DNA of 64,000 bases from Balneolaceae bacterium (GTDB lineage: Bacteria; Bacteroidota; Rhodothermia; Balneolales; Balneolaceae), in contig JAEPQE010000002.1 of assembly GCA_017640665.1 (NCBI GenBank), forward strand, positions 186,001-250,000, written 5' to 3'. A program made the translations under genes and the position numbers. Every line of letters starts with the position of its first letter. The stretch's first letter is position 1. Shown in pieces: positions 33,715 through 41,601 of this stretch. The notes under the pieces were generated by a model. The model ran no database searches, was not told where the DNA came from, and saw nothing but the letters and a program-made list of their open reading frames with translations.

Positions 33715-35082
33715 TTAGAGGCTAAGGTAGGTTCCGTGAGAAACTTTGTCTTTAATGATGCCACGTACATCGAAGAAAATGGTATCTGAGTAAGAAATAG
33801 AATTGAAGTATGCTTCATCAAGCTCGTCGTACTCATCATGAGCAACTGCCATGATTACTACATCAAACTTACCTTCCTGCTCCTTTTTGCAATCGATTCC
33901 ATACTCATTATATACTTCTTGGCCATCAGCATGTGGATCTTCAACCTTGCTTTTGATACCAAATAACTCAAGTTTTTTTACTACATCAGCTACTTTAGAA
34001 TTTCGGATATCGCTAACGTTCTCTTTAAACGTGATTCCTTTTACCAGAACCGTACATGCTTTAGGATCTTTTCCAAGCTCGGTTAATTCTCTCTGTATTT
34101 TGAATGCGATATTATAAGGCATTCCATCATTGATGAATCTTGAACTTGAAATGACTCTTGGATCAACTTTTACTTGCTTTGCTTTATACGCCAGGTAATA
34201 AGGATCCACTCCAATACAGTGCCCCCCTACTAATCCGGGGAAGAATTTCAGGAAGTTCCATTTTGTACCAGCTGCTTCAAGTACGGCATTAGTATCAATA
34301 TCAAGTTTGTCGAAGATCAAAGAAAGTTCATTCATAAGAGCGATATTAACGTCACGTTGTGTATTCTCTATGATCTTAGAAGCTTCAGCAACTTTCATAC
34401 TGGCTGCTTTATGAATTCCCGCAGTAATAATGCTCTCGTACACCTTCGCTATTTGCTCAAGTGATTCTTCATCGCTTCCGGAAACCACTTTAGTGATATT
34501 TGTTACCGTGTGAACTTTATCACCCGGATTAATTCGTTCTGGTGAATACCCTACTTTGAAGTCTTCATTAAATGTTAATCCTGAAATTCTTTCCAAAATC
34601 GGAACACAAACTTCTTCCGTACATCCGGGATATACCGTAGATTCGAAAACTACATAATCTCCTTTCTTCAATACTTCGGCTACACTTGCAGTCGCTTTTT
34701 TCAAGGGAGTTAAGTTTGGCTCTCTGCGTTCATCAATGGGAGTTGGAACTGCAACTACATAAAATTCGGCTTCTGCAATTTGATTTATTTTAGAAGTGAA
34801 CCTGATGTTTTTGTTTTCAAATGCTTCACTGGATAATTCTTTGGAAGGATCAATTCCTTCTTTCATCATGTCCACGCGTTCGTCGTTTATATCAAAGCCG
34901 ATAACATCGAAGTTGTTTGCGAATTCTAAGGCGATTGGTAAGCCTACATATCCAAGGCCTACCATTGCCATTTTTGCTTCTCCAAGAGCCAATCTTGAGT
35001 ACATGCTGTTGTCATGTTTGATCAACCTTAAAGCAGGTGCTGAGGATTGAATTACATCTAGTTTTTTTGCTGTGTTGTTCAT
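33715..35082 (-). CDS. nucleotide-sugar dehydrogenase (UDP-HexNAc 6-dehydrogenase type)
   Basis: 455 residues of the UDP-glucose/GDP-mannose dehydrogenase superfamily, closest in pattern to TviB/WbpA. NAD motif VGLGYVGLPIALEF, catalytic Cys region GLVGGHCIGVDPYYLAYKA and the C-terminal UDP-binding domain (VADVVKKLELFG) are present. It oxidises C6 of a nucleotide sugar twice to make a uronic acid. First gene of its unit, preceded by a LytTR-type site and a good -7 box. It probably feeds the GT2 synthase two genes downstream. Confidence 0.9.
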   Translation of the reverse strand: MNNTAKKLDVIQSSAPALRLIKHDNSMYSRLALGEAKMAMVGLGYVGLPIALEFANNFDVIGFDINDERVDMMKEGIDPSKELSSEAFENKNIRFTSKINQIAEAEFYVVAVPTPIDERREPNLTPLKKATASVAEVLKKGDYVVFESTVYPGCTEEVCVPILERISGLTFNEDFKVGYSPERINPGDKVHTVTNITKVVSGSDEESLEQIAKVYESIITAGIHKAASMKVAEASKIIENTQRDVNIALMNELSLIFDKLDIDTNAVLEAAGTKWNFLKFFPGLVGGHCIGVDPYYLAYKAKQVKVDPRVISSSRFINDGMPYNIAFKIQRELTELGKDPKACTVLVKGITFKENVSDIRNSKVADVVKKLELFGIKSKVEDPHADGQEVYNEYGIDCKKEQEGKFDVVIMAVAHDEYDELDEAYFNSISYSDTIFFDVRGIIKDKVSHGTYLSL

Positions 35083-35119
35083 TGTCTTATTGATTTATTT
35101 TTGTTTTTAAATTCTGAGA

Positions 35120-35127
35120 CAAACTTA
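35120..35127 (-). promoter_or_regulatory. -7 box TAAGTTTG of the dehydrogenase-synthase unit
   Basis: Exact TAnnTTTG on the minus strand. Its upstream edge is 30 bp from the nearer LytTR half-site at 35157, the same spacing as before the TolC gene. Confidence 0.65.
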
Positions 35128-35156
35128 GCCAGTAATTCAGCCTTTTTGGGATATTA

Positions 35157-35185
35157 TCGATGAACGGAAAGAATCTGTCGGTGAA
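35157..35185 (-). promoter_or_regulatory. LytTR-type regulator site 1 (before nucleotide-sugar dehydrogenase)
   Basis: Minus-strand half-sites TTCACCGA (35178-35185) and TTCATCGA (35157-35164), 21 bp apart. The nearer one extends to TCCGTTCAT, a full match to the published LytTR half-site [TA][AC][CA]GTTN[AG][TG]. Confidence 0.75.
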
Positions 35186-35220
35186 TGGTTTAATTGGAGA
35201 GATTCTTTGTTTTAGAATAG

Positions 35221-35252
35221 AAAAAGGCCGACCTGATATCATCAAGCCGGCC
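35221..35252 (-). terminator. intrinsic terminator after the DUF4114 lipoprotein gene
   Basis: Minus-strand stem GGCCGGC/GTCGGCC with one mismatch and a 13-nt loop, followed by TTTTT. It separates the DUF4114 unit from site 1. Confidence 0.85.
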
Positions 35253-35272
35253 CTGTTGTTTATGAGTGTCAG

Positions 35273-37237
35273 TTATTTTCTAATAAAATCTGACGTACTT
35301 ATAGATTCCGGATCTTCAGACGAAATCATAAAAATGGCATCATTAAAATCTTTATCTCCCTGCGGTAAAGCGATGTCCTCGAAAGCCAATACAATACTTG
35401 TGCAGCCTTCATCATAGAAGACAATACTTTGCTGGCGCTCACTTACATTGAATTCAGGGATCGTATATTGAGTGTAAATTCCATCAGTTATTTTGTTTCC
35501 ATTCCATCCGTTAGATATAACGAAGAATCCAATTACTGTTCCTTCTTCGAAATCTCCAAGAAGCTTCATGGTGTTACCCTGAATCAGATCACCACCTGAG
35601 TATTTAGCCGAAGCGTTCGGGAAAATTACGACTTTATTTAAGTCACTTATTTGTGATGGAGGGTTGTCTTTGTGGTAGTAATAATATCCCAAAGTATTTC
35701 GGTACCCTGCTCCCTCACTGATAAACGTCACATAAACCTTGTCATCTTTCAGAAGCTCGATTTCCCGGTTTGGATTGTCAAAGTATTCTGGATTCCTAAC
35801 GGTCACATTGCTTCGTTCAGGAAGTACGTTACGGAACAGGTTTGGGAGCAACTCACTACACACTTCAACATTTTTGGGCTCCATACCGTGAGGCACACCC
35901 TTAGAATCGAAACCGTATAAGGTCTGATGTTCACCTAATTTACCTTTTCGTAGAATTTTGAGCCCTTCTCCTCCTTTTGCTACAAATATCCACTCCCCAT
36001 CGGTAGTCATATAATTTGCAGATCCCGGTACTTCATTCATATCCCATTCAAATACAGACTGTAATTCTCCCGGATTCTCCGGCATATTAAACACAGATAT
36101 TCCGTCAGCACCGTTAGCGGTGTAGAGATAATCGAAATCGCTGGTTACTCCATTAATATTTCCTTTAGTTAAAATATTATCAGGAGTACGGAATACTTCT
36201 TCCTCAGTATAAATATCGAATCCTTTCAGACCTTCCAATCCCATAGTCACAAATACAGTTTCCGGGTGACGTTGAGCAAAATGGAGAGTGGATTTTCCCC
36301 GATAATTTAGTTCCACATTCTGATGAACTGCGGTACCAATTGGGATCGATCTTGATAAGGACTCGCTTCCTACAGGTTTTACTTTTAGTTCTGCACTGTC
36401 TCCTGTAACCAACGTTACAACTGACGATGCAAATGGAATACTTCCATTCGTAGCTACATATTTTGCGTCAGAATATTCTTCGGAATTCTTAAAACTGAGG
36501 TCATTTACGTTCAGAGTAAAGGTTCCACCATGAGTTTTTCCAGCAGTAATGTATAAATCGTTTCCTGATCTTACTACCCCATTCGCTGAAGCACTTACCC
36601 CACCTTCAGTAAATTTTGATAACGAAATATCTTTTACCTGATTGGAAATCAATCCATCTCTAAGACTAATCTGACGAACTACAGCCCCTTTATTCTTATG
36701 TGATAAAGCCAGCCAGATTTTCCGATAAAACTCATCTCCCTGGTAATCCGTTGTGATAGCGTTTACATCTGCATTATCAAAAAGAGCCTGACTAACAAGT
36801 TTTGGATAGGCTCTGTTCGTAAGATCAAAGACTTCAAGTCCGCCCAGGTGGATATCTCCCTGTTTATTGTAAGACACATAAGCTTTATCATCAACTACCT
36901 GAACATGAGTAGCACTTAGTTTAGACCCCTTAAATACCGGAGATTCTACCTCTGCTACGAAATACCAGTTATGATCTAACACTTCACTATTCTCAATAGT
37001 TGATGTTTGACTTACGGATTGAGCTGTTTTTTCCTTTGCTTCGGGATCGAAGATTTCAGCTTTTCCTGAATTGTTTACGACCAAAGGTTTATTGATGTAA
37101 TTAATCCTTGAGTTCAGAATTTCCTGATTATGCTCAAGAACTATTTTGTCTTCTGTGGATTCTTCAGAATCAAATGTCGGGCTACAAGCAGTAATCAAAC
37201 CTGATCCAACCAACAGAAATATTAGTTTTGTTTTCAT
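35273..37237 (-). CDS. DUF4114 lipoprotein with beta-propeller-like repeats
   Basis: 654 residues. Lipoprotein signal (hydrophobic 4-15, then TACS with Cys 18). About 80-440 holds repeated strand blocks typical of LVIVD/beta-propeller repeats (THVQVVDDKAYVSYN, GVTSDFDYLYTANGADGISVFNMP, GEWIFVAKGGEGLKIL). The C-terminus (about 535-645) is a DUF4114 domain (GTVIGFFVISNGWNG, LAFEDIALPQGDKDFNDAIF), often calcium-associated. A surface or periplasmic binding protein, perhaps retaining or shaping the exported polymer. Single-gene unit with its own LytTR site and terminator. Confidence 0.85.
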   Translation of the reverse strand: MKTKLIFLLVGSGLITACSPTFDSEESTEDKIVLEHNQEILNSRINYINKPLVVNNSGKAEIFDPEAKEKTAQSVSQTSTIENSEVLDHNWYFVAEVESPVFKGSKLSATHVQVVDDKAYVSYNKQGDIHLGGLEVFDLTNRAYPKLVSQALFDNADVNAITTDYQGDEFYRKIWLALSHKNKGAVVRQISLRDGLISNQVKDISLSKFTEGGVSASANGVVRSGNDLYITAGKTHGGTFTLNVNDLSFKNSEEYSDAKYVATNGSIPFASSVVTLVTGDSAELKVKPVGSESLSRSIPIGTAVHQNVELNYRGKSTLHFAQRHPETVFVTMGLEGLKGFDIYTEEEVFRTPDNILTKGNINGVTSDFDYLYTANGADGISVFNMPENPGELQSVFEWDMNEVPGSANYMTTDGEWIFVAKGGEGLKILRKGKLGEHQTLYGFDSKGVPHGMEPKNVEVCSELLPNLFRNVLPERSNVTVRNPEYFDNPNREIELLKDDKVYVTFISEGAGYRNTLGYYYYHKDNPPSQISDLNKVVIFPNASAKYSGGDLIQGNTMKLLGDFEEGTVIGFFVISNGWNGNKITDGIYTQYTIPEFNVSERQQSIVFYDEGCTSIVLAFEDIALPQGDKDFNDAIFMISSEDPESISTSDFIRK

Positions 37238-37266
37238 TTTAGTCTTATTTGTTATAGTTCAAGGCT

Positions 37267-37298
37267 AAAAAATCCTGTTTATTAAGCGATAACAGGAT
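37267..37298 (-). terminator. terminator-like hairpin between LytTR site 2 and the DUF4114 gene
   Basis: Minus-strand stem ATCCTGTT (37291-37298) and AACAGGAT (37272-37279), 11-nt loop, followed by TTTTTT. It lies where sites 1 and 3 have their -7 box, so it could be an attenuator or a second terminator for the upstream unit. Confidence 0.6.
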
Positions 37299-37303
37299 AA
37301 TTT

Positions 37304-37332
37304 TCGATGAACTGCATGAATCCTTCGATGAA
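37304..37332 (-). promoter_or_regulatory. LytTR-type regulator site 2 (before DUF4114 lipoprotein)
   Basis: Two perfect minus-strand TTCATCGA half-sites (37325-37332 and 37304-37311), 21 bp apart, 67 bp before the gene start. The best -7 candidate is TAGCCTTG (37260-37267), one mismatch, 37 bp away. Confidence 0.75.
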
Positions 37333-37341
37333 TGGTTTCAT

Positions 37342-37376
37342 AAAAAAAACCGGCTCATTATCCATGAACCGGTTTT
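37342..37376 (-). terminator. intrinsic terminator after the HlyD-like gene
   Basis: Stem AAAACCGG (37346-37353) and CCGGTTTT (37369-37376), 15-nt loop, T-run on the minus strand from 37345 downward. Ends the TolC-HlyD unit. Confidence 0.88.
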
Positions 37377-37405
37377 ATATACATCATTATATTTTTGATA
37401 CTGTC

Positions 37406-38443
37406 TCAGTAAAATCTTCCTATACTTACTTTTACCGACATCTTGTAGAACTGCTTCCATCCTTCCAAATCGTCTTCATTAAGCGGACTGATGTCTACTA
37501 AAATCGATCGCTCAGTGGGTTCATATTTCTTTTGAAATTCATCCGGAAGTTCATAAGTAGATACATAGTATTTTTTTATAACACCTTTTTGCTTAGTGCC
37601 ATCAGGGAATTCGATACTCACAATTCTTCCTATCTCTACCTTATCTGCTTCTTTTTGATTGAAATAAGCTTGAATACGTAGGTCCTGAGGTTGGTGTATA
37701 GTCATTACTTCATCCCCTTTATAACAAACTTCATTTTCTTTAACGCTAATTCTCCCTATTAACCCATCAGTTGGTGCTACATACAGCTTCCTTTGACTCC
37801 CTCCACCACCGGTCCAGGCAGAACTACTGTAGTCTTTTTTTAATTGTGAAAGTTGATCTATATGGCGAATCAGAAACCTGATTTCTTCTTTTACTAATTC
37901 AAGATCATCTTCAGTTGTCCCAATTGCCCGCTGTTGATCATCAAAGGAGTTTCTTGTTATGGCAGCAAGAGTAATCAGCTCTCTGATCTTTTCGAGTTCG
38001 AACCGTTGAGTTTCCAGTCTTTCTTCCAGAATTGAACGCTCTGTTCTCTTTTCATTTAATTGGCGGGTAAGCCCAAATATCTCCCGATTAACTCGTTCCC
38101 GGTTAGCAATTATATTTGCATAAGTAGCTCCGTCATTCTCAAAATACTGATTGGTGTATGAAAACAGAGTATCTCCTTTTTGAATACTTGCTCCTTCTTC
38201 AATTTGTAATCCATTCAGGCGAATATCATCAGTGAAATGAACTTCAAGTTTATCCATCGTAACCATTCCATCAATCTCAATAACCGCGATCCCTTTGTAC
38301 AACTTAAAGCTCCCGTATAATGCTATAATCACAAGCAGAAGGATAAATAATACCCGGTCTGTATTGAGCTTCTTTTTCTTTTTTTCAGGCTCTTTGAGGT
38401 GACGAATCGTTGCATTTCCTTGTTTAAAGCTGAATTGTTCCAT
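37406..38443 (-). CDS. HlyD-family membrane-fusion adaptor (Alg44-like candidate)
   Basis: 345 residues: a basic cytosolic start (EPEKKKKKLN), one membrane helix (about 30-48), the first half of a lipoyl domain, a long helical hairpin (about 105-215), then the second lipoyl half (LYVAPTDGLIGRISVKENE) and a beta-barrel (IVSIEFPDGTKQKG). Overlaps the TolC stop by 1 bp (TAATG). No ABC, MFS or RND pump is encoded here, so its partner may be the GT2 synthase, as the membrane-fusion part of Alg44 serves alginate export. That pairing is inference. Confidence 0.85.
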   Translation of the reverse strand: MEQFSFKQGNATIRHLKEPEKKKKKLNTDRVLFILLLVIIALYGSFKLYKGIAVIEIDGMVTMDKLEVHFTDDIRLNGLQIEEGASIQKGDTLFSYTNQYFENDGATYANIIANRERVNREIFGLTRQLNEKRTERSILEERLETQRFELEKIRELITLAAITRNSFDDQQRAIGTTEDDLELVKEEIRFLIRHIDQLSQLKKDYSSSAWTGGGGSQRKLYVAPTDGLIGRISVKENEVCYKGDEVMTIHQPQDLRIQAYFNQKEADKVEIGRIVSIEFPDGTKQKGVIKKYYVSTYELPDEFQKKYEPTERSILVDISPLNEDDLEGWKQFYKMSVKVSIGRFY

Positions 38444-39714
38444 TATTCAACCTCCTCAAAGGCACTCAACATCACTGGCGATGTATATTCCAGATAATGT
38501 GTTATTTCGTTATCGGGAAGCAGTACATTCATTTTCACAAGTATCTGCATCATTTGTTTACTAAGTGATATTTCTTCAATCTTCAGCGATAGTAAGTCGT
38601 CCTGAAGTAGTGATGCATCAGTAGCTGGTAATTCAGAATTCATACTCTGTTTATGAATCTGTTGAACTCTGAATTTTTCCTCTAAAATTTTAGTAGTAGA
38701 AATGATATTAGTTAGCTGTTTCTCTTTGTACACGTATTCCTGATACAGCACCAGTAATTCCTTTTTCAGATTAGCGACTAAATAGAGATGTTCTTCCTCA
38801 ATTTTCTTATTGGCCAGTTGGTATTTCTGCTTCTTTAAACCCGTAGTTCTGTGAACAGGTACTGAAATACTTACTCCTGCAGACACAAAATCTCTTCTGG
38901 ATTCCACAAAGCTAACCTGATGATTATAATTCAGAGAAGCTTTAATGATTACTTCTTCTGCCCAAAAAACTGGCTCCTTGTTAATTCTTTTTTGCGCATC
39001 TATACTCGATTCTAAAAACTGACTTTGATCGATATCATTAAGGATTTCAGCAATGGAAATAGAAGGAATTTCGATTTCTTCATCCCCCGAAAAAATCAAA
39101 GGATTTCCGAATATGGAGATGAAAGCCTGATTCGATTGAGAAATATTCTTCGTCTGGAAAGAAACTTCATTTCGCCGTTTTTCAAGTTCCAGCACCTCCT
39201 GATTGGTGAAATAACCTTCTTTTCTGAGCGAACTGAACAACCTCTGTTTTGTTTTGAGTAATTCTTCCCTTGATAGATACACATCTAACAGTAGGTTGTC
39301 GTAGAGATATGCTGTTAATGAATACTGAGCATAATATGCTCTGGCCTTTGATTCTTTTTCAGAGTTGATCGCTTCTAATCTGGCTATTAGATCTAGTTGA
39401 TCCGCTTTCGATTGATTTTGATACCAACCTCCTTTCAACAAGTTCCAGCTCAAACCTGCCTTATAAAAAGTCTGAGCATTGTTCTCTGTTAAATCAGCTT
39501 CTATAAATCCTTCCCCAAATCGATGCTGTGCTGATGCATTAAAGGATAAGCCATAATCATTTCGATAGATTTCGGACTCAACGTTATATTCATTGACTAT
39601 TAACTGACTTTTTTCTGAAGCTCCGAAGTCGAGTATTTCTCTTATTAATTCTTGTCCTGATATTTCAGTCTGAATCAGAGCAGAGAATAAAATGGTTATA
39701 ATAATCCGGTTCAT
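38443..39714 (-). CDS. TolC-family outer-membrane channel
   Basis: 423 residues with a signal peptide (1-20). Long alternating helices and short strands as in outer-membrane efflux proteins; YKAGLSWNLLKGG and SAGVSISVPVHR are strand segments with the usual pattern. First gene of a two-gene unit with the HlyD-like adaptor. Preceded by LytTR site 3 and an exact -7 box. It would be the exit duct of the export system. Confidence 0.88.
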   Translation of the reverse strand: MNRIIITILFSALIQTEISGQELIREILDFGASEKSQLIVNEYNVESEIYRNDYGLSFNASAQHRFGEGFIEADLTENNAQTFYKAGLSWNLLKGGWYQNQSKADQLDLIARLEAINSEKESKARAYYAQYSLTAYLYDNLLLDVYLSREELLKTKQRLFSSLRKEGYFTNQEVLELEKRRNEVSFQTKNISQSNQAFISIFGNPLIFSGDEEIEIPSISIAEILNDIDQSQFLESSIDAQKRINKEPVFWAEEVIIKASLNYNHQVSFVESRRDFVSAGVSISVPVHRTTGLKKQKYQLANKKIEEEHLYLVANLKKELLVLYQEYVYKEKQLTNIISTTKILEEKFRVQQIHKQSMNSELPATDASLLQDDLLSLKIEEISLSKQMMQILVKMNVLLPDNEITHYLEYTSPVMLSAFEEVE

Positions 39715-39730
39715 GATGTATGTTTTTATT

Positions 39731-39738
39731 CAAACATA
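39731..39738 (-). promoter_or_regulatory. -7 box TATGTTTG of the TolC-HlyD unit
   Basis: Exact TAnnTTTG on the minus strand, 30 bp from the nearer LytTR half-site, 17 bp before the start codon. Confidence 0.65.
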
Positions 39739-39767
39739 AACCGGAATAAGATGCTACATGAGATTCT

Positions 39768-39796
39768 TCGATGAAATGCAGAATGCTGTCGGTGAA
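39768..39796 (-). promoter_or_regulatory. LytTR-type regulator site 3 (before TolC)
   Basis: Minus-strand half-sites TTCACCGA (39789-39796) and TTCATCGA (39768-39775), 21 bp apart. Located 23 bp after the stop of the LytTR regulator gene itself. Confidence 0.75.
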
Positions 39797-39819
39797 AGGA
39801 ATTTCAAGACCGATTAACC

Positions 39820-40503
39820 TTAGAGCATATTCAGTTTACTCAGTAAGGTCTCTTTGTTCCCGCGACTAATTGGGATGATCTCCTCAGCAATCAGGATACT
39901 GTTATCCTCAATATCTACAATCTTGTTTAAGTTGATGATATAAGAACGATGGACTTTCAAAAAAACAGACCCGGGTAGTTTCTCTTCTATCTTCTTTAAA
40001 GTGATATGAACCGTATGCTTTTTGTCTTCTGTTTTAATTTGTACATAATCGCCCTTAGCCTCGATAACCTGAATATCATCAAAGTTTAGCTTAACCAGCC
40101 TGGAGTTGATATTTACAAAGATCGAATCTGCCTTAACCTCTTCAGCAGAGTTTGATTTTTTAGTTTTCAGTTTATCCAAAGCCTTAAGAAAACGAGGCAT
40201 TGTTATGGGCTTAACTAAATAGTCAATCACATTGTATTCAAAAGCCTCAAGAGCGAAACTGGTATCTGTCGTAGTCATAATTACATCAGGTAGCTCAGAA
40301 ACCGATTTTACAAACTCGGCTCCTGTTAATTCGGGCATATGGATGTCCAAAAAAATAAAATCCAGATCAGTATTTTGAATAAAAGACAATGCGTCAGCAG
40401 GGTTTTCAAACTCACTTAGTACCTTAACAGAGCCCGTTTTTTCACAGAGTTTTTTAAGCGCCATTCTTGCGGTTTGTTCATCATCAATGATTATGCAATT
40501 CAT
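39820..40503 (-). CDS. LytTR-family response regulator
   Basis: 227 residues. Receiver domain 1-120 (IIDDEQTA, FLDIHMPELTG with Asp about 53, LVKPI) and a LytTR DNA-binding domain about 128-227 (IQVIEAKGDYVQIKTED, FLKVHRSYIINLNKI). LytTR proteins bind pairs of 9-bp direct repeats one or two helical turns apart, which is what the three nearby intergenic sites show. Last gene of the phosphorelay run; overlaps the HPt gene by 4 bp. Confidence 0.95.
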   Translation of the reverse strand: MNCIIIDDEQTARMALKKLCEKTGSVKVLSEFENPADALSFIQNTDLDFIFLDIHMPELTGAEFVKSVSELPDVIMTTTDTSFALEAFEYNVIDYLVKPITMPRFLKALDKLKTKKSNSAEEVKADSIFVNINSRLVKLNFDDIQVIEAKGDYVQIKTEDKKHTVHITLKKIEEKLPGSVFLKVHRSYIINLNKIVDIEDNSILIAEEIIPISRGNKETLLSKLNML

Positions 40504-41177
40504 ATCATATTCTCCAGCTCAGTTGCTGATTTTTTCAATTCTGAAGTTAGATATCCAACTTCACTTTCAAATTTAGTCCAACTATCAAAAGATTTAGTTT
40601 TAGCTGTATATTCAAGGTTTTCAGACAATTCATCAATAGATAAAATTCCAAATGTTCGGATTTTAGTCCTTAAAGCATGAATCGTTTCAGCTATTTTTTT
40701 AAAATCTTGATTCTTAACAGCGTCAAGTAAAACATCAATTTGGTCAGGGACTTCTTTAAGAAACACCTTTACCATTTCTCTCTTAAAATCTTCATCTCCA
40801 TCCGAAAGTTCATCCAGATAACTAAGATCAAGTGAAGAATCGTTTTCTTTTACCGATGTTCCTTTAATCATGCTTTCAAGATCATCTTCTTTGATAGGTT
40901 TCAGATAAAAGTGATCGGTATCAATTTTCAATTTTGATTGTAAAGATGGAGATAATTTGCTTCCGCTCACATAGTATACTTCTATAAACCCTGAGTAATC
41001 TGGTTCTTTTCCAGGTACGTAACAGTCTCTTATCAATATGGAATCGCCTGATATGTTCAGTGAATCCAGTTCATCCAGCGATTCCATAATAGTAACACTA
41101 GAGAGGCCCATTTTTTTTATTAGCCTTTTAAAGGCTAGCCGGTCAAATTCACTATCGTCTATATAAATAATCTCCAT
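40500..41177 (-). CDS. receiver-like plus HPt phosphotransfer protein
   Basis: About 225 residues from ATG 41177 (an earlier ATG at 41195 would overlap the upstream gene). The N-terminal 105 residues are a diverged receiver (IIYIDDSEFDR, ILIRDCYVPG, FYLKPIKEDDL) that still has an Asp in the usual place. The C-terminal half is an HPt four-helix domain with the phosphorylatable His in AETIHALRTKIRTFG. It would pass phosphate between the CheY-like receiver and the LytTR regulator. The 1-bp gap and 4-bp overlap with its neighbours show tight coupling. Confidence 0.85.
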   Translation of the reverse strand: MEIIYIDDSEFDRLAFKRLIKKMGLSSVTIMESLDELDSLNISGDSILIRDCYVPGKEPDYSGFIEVYYVSGSKLSPSLQSKLKIDTDHFYLKPIKEDDLESMIKGTSVKENDSSLDLSYLDELSDGDEDFKREMVKVFLKEVPDQIDVLLDAVKNQDFKKIAETIHALRTKIRTFGILSIDELSENLEYTAKTKSFDSWTKFESEVGYLTSELKKSATELENMI

Positions 41178-41178
41178 A

Positions 41179-41601
41179 CTAGGTTGCCAGCTCACTGATA
41201 TCCCAATAATGTTTCATGGTAGAAAGCATCTCCAGAAAGTCGCTGTATCTAACCGGCTTAACCATGTACCCTGCTGCTTGCCTTTCAAACCCTTTTAATT
41301 TATCAGAAGGATGTTTTGAGGTAGTCATTATAACAACCGGAATCATTTTAAGAACTTTGTCTTCCTTTACTTTTTCTAAAAACTCGAACCCATCCATAAT
41401 CGGCATATTCAAATCAAGTAATATAAGACCAGGTAAATTATCCTGATTTTCCATTAGCCAGGCTAGTCCTTCCTTTCCGTTTATTTTCGAAACCAAAGTA
41501 TTTTCAAACCCAAGCTTTTGGAAGGCCCTTTCTACTTTTTTTATTTCCAGCGCACTGTCTTCAAGAAGTAAAACTGATCTCTGATTTTTCATATGTTTCA
41601 T
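41179..41601 (-). CDS. CheY/Rcp1-like single-domain response regulator
   Basis: 140 residues, receiver only: LLLEDSALE, phosphoacceptor Asp in LILLDLNMPIMDG (about 61), Thr in VIMTTSKHP and Lys in YMVKPV. The EF-like insertion after beta-3 is as in Rcp1 proteins that serve PAS/GAF kinases. Its start overlaps the 3' end of the kinase gene by about 40 bp. Probably the first phosphate acceptor of the relay. Confidence 0.92.
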   Translation of the reverse strand: MKHMKNQRSVLLLEDSALEIKKVERAFQKLGFENTLVSKINGKEGLAWLMENQDNLPGLILLDLNMPIMDGFEFLEKVKEDKVLKMIPVVIMTTSKHPSDKLKGFERQAAGYMVKPVRYSDFLEMLSTMKHYWDISELAT

